A stretch of 64,000 bases of DNA. Origin: Rhodoligotrophos defluvii (GTDB taxonomy: Bacteria; Pseudomonadota; Alphaproteobacteria; Rhizobiales; Im1). The stretch spans positions 1 to 64,000 of the forward strand of contig NZ_SZZM01000007.1 in assembly GCF_005281615.1 (NCBI RefSeq), given 5' to 3'. Made by a program: the position numbers and the translations under genes. Shown here one piece after another: positions 25,504 to 32,849 of this stretch. The notes beneath the pieces are model-generated. The model was not told the DNA's origin, did not search any database, and saw only the letters and a list, made by a program, of their open reading frames with translations. Positions within the stretch are counted from its first letter, which is position 1. Each line of letters begins with the position of its first letter.

Positions 25504-25591
25504 AAGGATCGGGTGAGCGGTCGTGGAAATCGCGCGGCTGCAGCGACGCTGGCGTCACCCCATGATGGGCACGGGGCACGCAATGGCAGCT

Positions 25592-26086
25592 CTATGCCTC
25601 CGCGGTGAAGCCTGCCGTATTGATCCCGGCGACCGCACAGATCTCGTCGTTGTCAGAGGTATCGCCGGTCACGCCGACTGCGCCGAGAAGCTCACCGTCC
25701 TTGCGCACCAGAACGCCGCCGGGCACCGGGACGATCTTTCCCCCGGACACGCCAGAAAGGCCTTGAAAGAAATGCGGGCGATCGATCGCCATCTGGGAAA
25801 CAGTCCGCGATCCGACACCGATCGCCAAAGCGCCATAGGCCTTGCCGAAGGCGATCTCGAAGCGGAGCATTGACGCACCGTCCTGACGTTGGAAAGCAAT
25901 GAGGTGGCCACCTGCGTCAAGCACGACGACGCCCAGCGGTTTCAAGCGCAGTTCGGCGGCCTTCTGAAAGGCGGTTTCGATAATGCGATTCGCATCAGGC
26001 AGCGTCAGCCGGCTCAACTCTTTCGTTCCTCGTTCTATCGGGTCCAAACTGCTTTCGATCATAACGGCCGAAAGCAATTCTTCCAT
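25592..26086 (-). CDS. GlcG/HbpS family protein
   Basis: A 164-residue protein with the GlcG/HbpS (DUF336) features ADANRIIETAFQKAAEL-like helix, LGVVVLDAGGHLIAFQRQDGAS, FGKAYGALAIGVGSR and GGVLVRKDGELLGAVGVTGDTSDNDE. The start is uncertain: ATG 26086 is used, ATG 26062 is also possible, and neither has a strong ribosome-binding site. It lies downstream of the LysR gene on the same strand. Members sit in glycolate, propanediol and other catabolic clusters and may bind heme or cofactors; no enzymatic role is proven. Confidence 0.82.
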   Translation of the reverse strand: MEELLSAVMIESSLDPIERGTKELSRLTLPDANRIIETAFQKAAELRLKPLGVVVLDAGGHLIAFQRQDGASMLRFEIAFGKAYGALAIGVGSRTVSQMAIDRPHFFQGLSGVSGGKIVPVPGGVLVRKDGELLGAVGVTGDTSDNDEICAVAGINTAGFTAEA

Positions 26087-26154
26087 CGAAGAGATTTGAA
26101 ACCGGACTTTTGCAATTCGCAAACATCGAACCCGGCAGCGTTCCGGGTCGGTCC

Positions 26155-27048
26155 CTAGGCAAAAGCTCGTTGCCGCTGCATCGGGGCGTGACGGCTGCTG
26201 ACGAGCTCGAACAGGATGTCGCGCAAAGCGATTGCAGCGGGAGACAACTGGCTCGCCTCGAGCATCCGCAGCTCGATGGACGGCAGCTTGGGCAGGTTGA
26301 ATGCCGAGCCCACATCGCGCATGCCGTCCGGGACCCGATGGCTCGCGCGGGCTGTTATCCCGTGCGAGGCGCGGACGGCGGCCCATATGCCGGGAAGGCT
26401 CGGGGTGGTCAGCGCCAGACGCCAGCGCAGCCTTCTTATCTCAAGCGTGCGTAGAGTAAGCTGCCTGAACAGGCAGGGGTGGTCGAAGACCACGAGCGGA
26501 ATAGGCTCACCATCCCGCGGCCTGGCCAATTTTTCGCCGCCGAACCATTTCATCGGCAGCGATGCGACATGGATGCCATGCGTATCGGAGCCCTGCGGAA
26601 AATAGGCAAAGGCGACATCGATGCGCCCGGCACGCACCTCCTCTTCCAAAGCGTGGTTTCGGCCCGCACGGACCTCCAGATGGACGCCGGGCATGTGGCG
26701 CGAAAACCGCAAGAATGCTTCGGGCATGAGGTCGTCGAAGAAATCCTGGGGAATTCCCATCCGTACGGCCGCTTCACCCGTCGTCGCGCCCAGCGACAAG
26801 GCCGCTTCATCATTGAGCGCGATGATCCGGCGCGCATATGTCAGGAGTGCCTCGCCTGCCTCGGTCGTGACAAGGCCGCGGCCTTGCCGACGGAACAACG
26901 GCTGGTTCGCCTGCTCCTCCAGCTTCTTCAACTGCATGCTGACTGCCGATTGCGATCGGCCGAGGTAGGATGCGGCACGCGCGAAGCTCCCCATCTCGAT
27001 GCCGACGACCATCGTGCGCAGAGCGTCCATGTCAAAGGTGGGTCTCAT
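26155..27048 (-). CDS. LysR-family transcriptional regulator, probable master of the mutase/TRAP regulon
   Basis: A 297-residue LysR protein: winged HTH at residues 5-65 (DALRTMVVGIEMGSFARAA, GRSQSAVSMQLKKLEEQ) and a substrate-binding domain from about residue 90 with GIPQDFFDDLMPEAF. A 19-bp operator-like sequence lies 23 bp upstream of its start and recurs before the mutase/TRAP genes, so autoregulation and control of both transcription units are inferred. The neighbouring GlcG gene is probably cotranscribed. Confidence 0.9.
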   Translation of the reverse strand: MRPTFDMDALRTMVVGIEMGSFARAASYLGRSQSAVSMQLKKLEEQANQPLFRRQGRGLVTTEAGEALLTYARRIIALNDEAALSLGATTGEAAVRMGIPQDFFDDLMPEAFLRFSRHMPGVHLEVRAGRNHALEEEVRAGRIDVAFAYFPQGSDTHGIHVASLPMKWFGGEKLARPRDGEPIPLVVFDHPCLFRQLTLRTLEIRRLRWRLALTTPSLPGIWAAVRASHGITARASHRVPDGMRDVGSAFNLPKLPSIELRMLEASQLSPAAIALRDILFELVSSRHAPMQRQRAFA

Positions 27049-27070
27049 TTCCGTTTTCCGGGATTACCAC

Positions 27071-27089
27071 TTCAAATCTATCTGATAGT
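27071..27089. promoter_or_regulatory. Probable LysR operator, copy 2
   Basis: TTCAAATCTATCTGATAGT, the same 19 bases as at 22119-22137 and followed by CGAA in both copies (after one extra base in copy 1). It lies between the LysR gene and the divergent dehydrogenase gene, the classic position of a LysR binding site. Confidence 0.7.
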
Positions 27090-27234
27090 CGAAATTATCT
27101 GCCTTCGCTAGTATCCCTCGACAAGAAGGAGATCACTGCCAGCGCCAGGGTGCTGGGCGCGTGATCTGAAGCCCTGATGGATCAGGCGGTCGCGCGGTGC
27201 GCGACCGAATCTGATCGGGCGGCAAGGGAAGCTC

Positions 27235-28134
27235 ATGGCACAGAATTCCACGGGGACGCCTATAGGCTTCATAGGGCTCGGCACCATGGGCGAGCCGATG
27301 GCGCGGAGAATGGTGAAGGCGGGCATACCGCTGCTGGTGTGGAACCGTTCGCCATCGAAGTGCGGCGTGCTGGCTGACGCTGGAGCCGCCGTCGCCCGAG
27401 ACCCGGCCGAGGTCTTCGGGAAGTGCGAGACCGTGATTTCCATGCTTGTGGACGGTGCGGCGCTGGATGCGGTGCTTTCGCGCGGTCATCCGGCTTTCGG
27501 CGAGAAGGTTGAAGGCCGCAGGCTGGTCAATATGGCCACGACGGCTCCCACCTATTCGCGGGCGCTCGAGCGCGACATTCATGCGGCGGGCGGGGCCTAT
27601 GTGGAGGCGCCGGTGTCCGGTTCGCGCAAGCCCGCCGAGGCTGGGGAACTCGTGGCCATGCTAGCAGGAAGGCCAGAAGAGGTGGCCACAGTGCGGCCAC
27701 TCCTCACGCCGATGTGCCGCAACGCGATAGCCTGCGGTCCTGTGCCCAACGCCCTCTATATGAAGCTGGCGGTGAACCTGTTCTTGACCGCTATCGTGAC
27801 CGGGCTTGCCGAGTCGACACATTTCGCGGCGCGCCATGGCCTCGACCTTGCGCAATTCGTGGCCGTGCTCGACGCCGGGCCCCTGGCCAGCGACGTGTCA
27901 CGGGTGAAGGCGAAAAAGCTTCTCGATCAGGATTTCGCCGTGCAGGCATCCATCACCAATGTCATGGAAAACGTGCGGCTTATCTTCGAAGCCGCGCGCC
28001 AGGCCGAGATCGCGTCGCCATTGCTGGACACGTGCCATGCACTCTTTCAGGAGAGTCACGCCCTGGGGCTGGGCGATACCGACATGGTGGGGGTGATCCG
28101 TGCGATCGAGCAACGCACCGCCGCGCTCACGTGA
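27235..28134 (+). CDS. NAD(P)-dependent beta-hydroxyacid dehydrogenase (3-hydroxyisobutyrate dehydrogenase family)
   Basis: A 299-residue enzyme with the Rossmann motif GFIGLGTMGEPMARRMVKAG, the substrate segment VEAPVSGSRKPAEAGEL, and the catalytic-lysine helix YMKLAVNLFLTAIVTGLAE. These define the family that includes 3-hydroxyisobutyrate, tartronate-semialdehyde and glyoxylate reductases. It is divergent from the LysR gene with the operator in between. It could oxidise a branched hydroxyacid that feeds the ligase-mutase route. ATG 27235 is preceded by a purine-rich AAGGGAAGC. Confidence 0.9.
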   Translation: MAQNSTGTPIGFIGLGTMGEPMARRMVKAGIPLLVWNRSPSKCGVLADAGAAVARDPAEVFGKCETVISMLVDGAALDAVLSRGHPAFGEKVEGRRLVNMATTAPTYSRALERDIHAAGGAYVEAPVSGSRKPAEAGELVAMLAGRPEEVATVRPLLTPMCRNAIACGPVPNALYMKLAVNLFLTAIVTGLAESTHFAARHGLDLAQFVAVLDAGPLASDVSRVKAKKLLDQDFAVQASITNVMENVRLIFEAARQAEIASPLLDTCHALFQESHALGLGDTDMVGVIRAIEQRTAALT

Positions 28135-28192
28135 CGCTCAGTAAAGCAAAGCCCGCCGACCGCACGGCCAGCGTGCCAAGGAGGAGTTGAGA

Positions 28193-28597
28193 ATGAACAT
28201 TTACCCCGCAGGCACGAGGCCCTCGCGCCGTGGTGCGGAGGAGCACTTCACCGGTACCGTCTGGCGCGAGCAAATCATAGAGGCGCCGGCGCCGGCGCGG
28301 GTATGCGCAGGCTTCGCCCGGTTCGAGCCAGGCGCGCGGACGGCCTGGCACACCCATCCCCTCGGCCAGACATTGTGTGTCTTGTCCGGCATCGGCCGGG
28401 TCCAGAGCTGGGGTGGTGACATCCGGGAAATCCGCGCCGGAGACGTGGTGTGGATCCCTCCCGGTGAAAAGCACTGGCACGGTGCCAGCCCGACGACGAC
28501 CATGGTCTATATCGCAACCCAAGAGGCGCTCGACGGCATCCACGTGACCTGGATGGAGCATGTGACGGACGAGCAATACGGCGCTGCGGGGGCCTGA
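28193..28597 (+). CDS. Cupin protein of the hydroxynitrile-lyase type
   Basis: The ATG at 28193 has AAGGAGGAG 6 nt upstream. The 134-residue single-domain cupin carries GARTAWHTHPLGQTLCVLSG (metal ligands H, H and Q) and DVVWIPPGEKHWHGASP (third histidine), the pattern of bacterial manganese-dependent (R)-hydroxynitrile-lyase-like cupins. Most such proteins have an unknown natural substrate. It lies 58 nt after the dehydrogenase gene in the same direction. Confidence 0.85.
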   Translation: MNIYPAGTRPSRRGAEEHFTGTVWREQIIEAPAPARVCAGFARFEPGARTAWHTHPLGQTLCVLSGIGRVQSWGGDIREIRAGDVVWIPPGEKHWHGASPTTTMVYIATQEALDGIHVTWMEHVTDEQYGAAGA

Positions 28598-28715
28598 CGC
28601 CGGCGCAATCGCGATTTCAAAACTGGGTGACTGTCGAAAGTAGACGACGGCGATAGCGTCGCGTTGTTCAAGCAGCGCGCTGGGGAGAGTTCGTATTCTC
28701 GCGGAGGAATTGCCG

Positions 28716-29600
28716 ATGCCAAAGAATATTCAATGCACGTTTAGCGTCGACGTAGACGCCGTTGCTGGTTTCCTCGGTTCTTGGGGAGGGGCAGACTCTC
28801 TCTACGACATCCAGCGCGGGGTCTTCTCCGTCGAGGTCGGGACCCCAAGAGTGCTCAGGCTTTTCGACAGGCTGGGCATCAAGGCGACTTGGTTCATTCC
28901 CGGTCATACGATCGAATCATTTCCCGACCACACCAGGATGATCGCGGACGCGGGGCACGAAATCGGCGCCCATGGCTATTCGCACGAGCCTCCTGTCGGG
29001 CTTAGCCTCGAGCAGGAAGAAGACATCCTCAAGAAGACGATAGAGTTGATCGAGAAGTACTCCGGCAGGAGGCCTCGCGGCTACTCGGCGCCGTGGTGGG
29101 AGCCGTCCGCCCACACTTTCGACCTCGCCCTCAAGCACGGCTTCGCTTATGGCCACACGCAGGCCTATCACGATTTCCTGCCCTTCTATGCACGCACGGG
29201 AGAGGCCTGGACCAAGGTCGATCATTCCAAGCAAGCAGCGGAATGGATGAAGCCGCTGGTGCATGGCCGGGAGATCGATCTGGTCGAGATACCGACCAAC
29301 TGGTATCTCGACGACTTGCCGCCCCTGATGTTCATCAAGAAGGCACCCAATAGCGGCGGCTGGTTCAATCCTCGCGATATCGAGGAATTGTGGCGTGATC
29401 AGTTCGACTGGGTCTATCGGGAAATGGATTACGCTGTCTTCCCGATCACCATCCATCCCGATGTCGCCGGCCGGCCTCAGTTTCTCCTCGTGCTCGAGCG
29501 CCTCATCTCGCACATAAACGCGCATCCCGGCGTGCGCTGGCTGACAATGGAGGACGTTGCCGAGGACTTTCGTCGCCGGCATCCATTCGAGGGGCGCTGA
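28716..29600 (+). CDS. Polysaccharide-deacetylase-fold hydrolase (PgdA/PuuE-like)
   Basis: A 294-residue NodB-fold protein. The metal site is visible as TFSVDVDAV (Asp) and [11 protein letters not shown] (two histidines), followed by [29 protein letters not shown]. No signal peptide, so cytoplasmic. Relatives remove acetyl, formyl or carbamoyl groups from peptidoglycan or small amides such as allantoin. GCGGAGG lies 8 nt before the ATG. In a catabolic operon a small-molecule amidohydrolase is more likely than a cell-wall enzyme; this is inference. Confidence 0.85.
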   Translation: MPKNIQCTFSVDVDAVAGFLGSWGGADSLYDIQRGVFSVEVGTPRVLRLFDRLGIKATWFIPGHTIESFPDHTRMIADAGHEIGAHGYSHEPPVGLSLEQEEDILKKTIELIEKYSGRRPRGYSAPWWEPSAHTFDLALKHGFAYGHTQAYHDFLPFYARTGEAWTKVDHSKQAAEWMKPLVHGREIDLVEIPTNWYLDDLPPLMFIKKAPNSGGWFNPRDIEELWRDQFDWVYREMDYAVFPITIHPDVAGRPQFLLVLERLISHINAHPGVRWLTMEDVAEDFRRRHPFEGR

Positions 29601-29604
29601 GGCG

Positions 29605-30123
29605 GTGCCGCTTGAACTGCAAGACCTGCCGGACGTCGACGCTCCGGGCGGCGACGGCGGGCTTCGCGATGTGCTCTCCGCCCCGGTCGGCGACGATACC
29701 GCCGCCTACGCGATCGCAATGCGGCAACCGTTCGACCAGCTGAGACAGGCTGCGGCGCAAGTGGCCGGCATTCTTGCACTGGCAGCGGCCGGGAGCCGAA
29801 CGGCTTCGCCGGACCATCCGATGCTCGCGCTCGCCCGCCAGGCCTACGAGGAGGCGGTGGATGCTATCCGCTCGACAAAGTCCCCTCGGCAGGCGGCGCA
29901 TCACCACCGGCACATGTTGCGGGCGGTGAGCTTCATTGGACGCGCGCTGAACGAAGCGAGGGCGACGGCATGCTCCGGGGGCGTGGTCGATGTCGACAGA
30001 GTCCTGCCGCCGCTGCGCATCGGCTGGCAGGAATTGCAATGGACGGCCGGCGCTCTTCCCGGATTCGAAGTCGTGGCCTTCAACCAGGCGTGTTGTGCCC
30101 ACCACGGGCGACAGGCGCCCTAG
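29605..30123 (+). CDS. Hypothetical protein
   Basis: A GTG at 29605 with GAGGGG 9 nt upstream gives 172 residues; a longer frame starting inside the previous gene is less likely. The protein is largely helical with a conserved-looking core ATASPDHPMLALARQAY-like segment and HHHRHMLRAVSFIGRALNEA, and ends with CCAHHGRQ. No family recognised. It lies between the deacetylase-like and lactonase-like genes with short gaps on both sides, so it is part of the operon. Confidence 0.65.
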   Translation: MPLELQDLPDVDAPGGDGGLRDVLSAPVGDDTAAYAIAMRQPFDQLRQAAAQVAGILALAAAGSRTASPDHPMLALARQAYEEAVDAIRSTKSPRQAAHHHRHMLRAVSFIGRALNEARATACSGGVVDVDRVLPPLRIGWQELQWTAGALPGFEVVAFNQACCAHHGRQAP

Positions 30124-30138
30124 ACGCGAGAGGGGGCA

Positions 30139-31014
30139 ATGGGCACCTATTCAATCTGGGTTCTGGAATACGGCTATACCAGCGAGTTCCCGAAAGCGAT
30201 CACCGTCCACGGCGCCTTCGGCGAAAGCATCCGCTTCTCCTACGCTTATGTTCTCATCAAGGGCAATGGCCATGTCGCCATGGTGGATGTCGGTTATGAC
30301 AACACCGCCTACGGTAAGGTGCTGAACGATCGCTTTGGGATCGAGAACTGGCATTCGCCGCGAGATGTGCTGAGCGCCTGCGACGTGGCGCCCGAGGATG
30401 TCTCCCATGTGTTCGTCACCCACGCCCATTTCGACCATTTCGGCGGCTCCGAACACTTCCCCAACGCCGTTTTCTACCTGCAGGAGCGCGAGCTTTCGAA
30501 ATGGATCTGGGCGATGGCCCTCGACCGCAAGTTCCGCTGGCTGACCGCCGCCATCGACGCCAACGATATCATGCGGGCGGTCAATCTGGCACGGGAAGGC
30601 CGGCTCGTATGCGTCGACGGTGCGCGGGAGGACGTGCTGCCGGGGATCGACCTCTTTCCGGCGCACGACACGCACACGGCCGGCTGCCAATACGTTCTCG
30701 TCCGCAACGACGGCAGACCTGAGAGCTCCGACGGCTGGATCCTGGCGGGCGACCTCGTCTACCGGTTCGAGAACCTCGTGGGCAGCGATGAGAACGACCC
30801 CTCCTATCTCCCGATCGGACTGGCGACCGGCAGCCAGACCAATCTTCTCCTCGCCACCGACGAGATGCTGACACGGGTGGGCGGGGACCCGCGGCGGATC
30901 ATCCCCGTCCATGAGGCGCGCCTCAAGGACGCATTTCCCTCCCGTCGAACAGCCGCGGGCCTGCACATCGTCGAGGTGACGCTCGGTGCAGGCCAGACGA
31001 GCCTGGTCGCATAG
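30139..31014 (+). CDS. Metallo-beta-lactamase-fold hydrolase, N-acyl-homoserine-lactonase-like
   Basis: A 291-residue protein with the dinuclear zinc motif THAHFDHFGG and later ligands in PAHDTHTAG, ILAGDLVYRF and IIPVHEARL. The N-terminus FSYAYVLIKGNGHVAMVDVGYD is typical of the AiiA-like lactonase family. It could open a lactone intermediate of the catabolic route or quench quorum signals. The neighbouring catabolic genes favour the first reading. ATG 30139 follows GAGAGGGGG. Confidence 0.85.
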   Translation: MGTYSIWVLEYGYTSEFPKAITVHGAFGESIRFSYAYVLIKGNGHVAMVDVGYDNTAYGKVLNDRFGIENWHSPRDVLSACDVAPEDVSHVFVTHAHFDHFGGSEHFPNAVFYLQERELSKWIWAMALDRKFRWLTAAIDANDIMRAVNLAREGRLVCVDGAREDVLPGIDLFPAHDTHTAGCQYVLVRNDGRPESSDGWILAGDLVYRFENLVGSDENDPSYLPIGLATGSQTNLLLATDEMLTRVGGDPRRIIPVHEARLKDAFPSRRTAAGLHIVEVTLGAGQTSLVA

Positions 31015-31025
31015 CTGAGGCCATC

Positions 31026-31640
31026 ATGATCTACGAGTTTCGCACCTACAGGCTCCGCCCTCGTGCGCTTCCTGAATTCCTCGGGCTGTTCGGCGATGCG
31101 CTGCCGCGACGGGAGCAATTCTCCAAGCTTGCCGCGTTCTGGTACACCGAGATCGGGCCGCTCAACGAGGTCATCCATGTGTGGCCCTACGAGAATGCGC
31201 TCGAGCGCACACGCATCCGCGCCGAAGCGGTGAAGGCCGGCGTCTGGCCCCCGGCGACAGGACATCTCATCCTGGACATGAAGGCGGAAGTCTTCGATGC
31301 CCTGCCATTTTCACCTGCACTCGATCCGTCCGACCATGGCCCGTTTTTTGAGATGCGGACCTCGACGCTCAAGCCGTTCAGCATTCCGACCATGGTCGAG
31401 CGCTGGAAGGACAGGATCGCGGCTCGTGCAGAGCTGTCTCCCCTGATCGGCGTCTTCTCATCCGATATTGGCGGCCTCAACCGGTGGATGCACATCTGGG
31501 CCTACAGAAGCCTCGATGAGCGAGACGTGATACGGAAGCGGGCCGAGGAGCAGGGCATCTGGCCGCCGCCGGAAGAAAGTCCGGCGATGGACGAAGAGAG
31601 CAAAATTCTGCTGGCAGCCCCGTTCTCGCCAATCAAGTGA
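31026..31640 (+). CDS. NIPSNAP-family protein with two domains
   Basis: A 204-residue protein made of two ferredoxin-like NIPSNAP repeats: residues 1-95 (MIYEFRTYRLRPRALPEFL, HVWPYENALERTRIR) and 105-200 (FFEMRTSTLKPFSIPTMVE, HIWAYRSLDERDVIRKRA). Both have the alpha-beta barrel pattern. The family often lies in degradation clusters with no proven reaction. Last gene of the plus-strand run before the second repeat element. Confidence 0.88.
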   Translation: MIYEFRTYRLRPRALPEFLGLFGDALPRREQFSKLAAFWYTEIGPLNEVIHVWPYENALERTRIRAEAVKAGVWPPATGHLILDMKAEVFDALPFSPALDPSDHGPFFEMRTSTLKPFSIPTMVERWKDRIAARAELSPLIGVFSSDIGGLNRWMHIWAYRSLDERDVIRKRAEEQGIWPPPEESPAMDEESKILLAAPFSPIK

Positions 31641-31701
31641 AAGCGATACATTCGCCCCTTCACCACTCGATGCAACCTCCACCCCAACTCGCGAGCAATC
31701 T

Positions 31702-31804
31702 CTAGAGCGCATCCGCTCTTCTTCGAATCGCGGATCCGCTTCAAGTTCTTGCTGGGTCGCATTTTCTTCACGCGAACCGGTATCCACTTCGCTCGAAAAT
31801 GCTC
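31702..31804. repeat. Rhizobial-type palindromic intergenic repeat, copy 2
   Basis: About 103 bp, starting CTAGAGC and sharing the long 3' half (TCGCATTTTCTTCACGCGAA and CCGGTATCCACTTCGCTCG) with copy 1 at 16005. The hairpin stem differs by a compensating change: ATCCGC/GCGGAT here against TTCCGC/GCGGAA there. The 3' terminal repeat is degenerate (GCTCAAA). Confidence 0.8.
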
Positions 31805-31879
31805 AAAACACGATCTCACAACCCGCTTGACCGCCAGTGCAATTCCGTTCACCGATAGTCCCAAGTCGGGAAGAATTGC

Positions 31880-32788
31880 GTGGACCTACGACAGATCCAA
31901 TACTTCGTTGCTCTCTACGAAGAAAAGAGCATCACCAAGTCGGCGCGACGGCTCCACGTGGTGCAGCCCGCGGTCAGCATGCAGATACGGCGCATCGAGG
32001 TGGACTACGGCGTGACGCTGTTCGAGCGGACGTCGGCCGGCGTGTTTCCCAATGACACGGCCGCGGCGATCTACCCGACATGCATCGAGATCCTCGCCCA
32101 GGTCGAGAAGGTGCGCCAGACCCTGCGGCAGGGTTCGGGCAAGCTGTCGGGCCGGCTTTCGGTCGGCGTGCCGCCCTCCATCGCCCACGGCATTCTGGCG
32201 CCCCTGCTGCTCGAGTTTCGCGCCAAGCATCCTGGCGTGCATCTCGCGGTGCACGAGGGCTATAGCGCCCACCTCGTCGACTGGCTGCTCCAGGGTGATC
32301 TCGATTTCGCGATCTTGAGTGAATACGAGGAGGACAAGCGCCTGCGCCGGCAGCCGATCGCCACGGAAGAGCTGCGGGTGGTCGGCAGCACGGAGGCAGC
32401 CTTTCCCGGCGACATGATCACCGGCAAGCAGCTGCTCGACTTCAAGCTGGTTGTGCCCTCGTCCAAGAACCTGATCCGCATTCTGCTCGAAGCGGAATTC
32501 GACCGGGTAGGGCTGGACTTCGTGCCGGCGATGGAGGTGGATTCCCTGGCGACCGTATTCGCAACCATCCGCGATCCGGAATGGGCGACGATCCTGCCGG
32601 CTTCGGCTATTGGGGCGACGCACACAGCCAGCGGCCTGCGCAGCCTGAAGCTGGTGGAGCCGACGATCCGGCGAACCCTGGTCGCGACATTCCAGGCGCA
32701 CAAGTCTTCTCACCCGGCGACGCCCTATTTCATAGCGGCGCTGAAGGAGGCCATCATCGCGGTGGGCGGCATCGAGGCGACCACATAA
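31880..32788 (+). CDS. LysR-family transcriptional regulator of the hydantoinase-type operon
   Basis: A GTG start at 31880 gives 302 residues, MDLRQIQYFVALYEEKSITKSARRLHVVQPAVSMQIRRIE as the HTH and a substrate-binding domain from about residue 90 (GRLSVGVPPSIAHGILAPLL). It is most like the NAC/CbeR-type subgroup that opens with RQIQYF. It precedes the hyuB-like gene on the same strand by 61 nt, so it may be autoregulated together with it. No inverted repeat was confidently placed. Confidence 0.9.
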   Translation: MDLRQIQYFVALYEEKSITKSARRLHVVQPAVSMQIRRIEVDYGVTLFERTSAGVFPNDTAAAIYPTCIEILAQVEKVRQTLRQGSGKLSGRLSVGVPPSIAHGILAPLLLEFRAKHPGVHLAVHEGYSAHLVDWLLQGDLDFAILSEYEEDKRLRRQPIATEELRVVGSTEAAFPGDMITGKQLLDFKLVVPSSKNLIRILLEAEFDRVGLDFVPAMEVDSLATVFATIRDPEWATILPASAIGATHTASGLRSLKLVEPTIRRTLVATFQAHKSSHPATPYFIAALKEAIIAVGGIEATT

Positions 32789-32849
32789 AGCGGTATGATG
32801 CGCCACATCAGAAGATATTAGTCGACTGGCTCCAGGGCGCTAACGCACA

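Noticed and set aside
29558-29604. Longer start for the hypothetical gene inside the deacetylase gene
   Set aside because: A GTG at 29605 has a better-spaced ribosome-binding sequence and avoids a 45-bp overlap.
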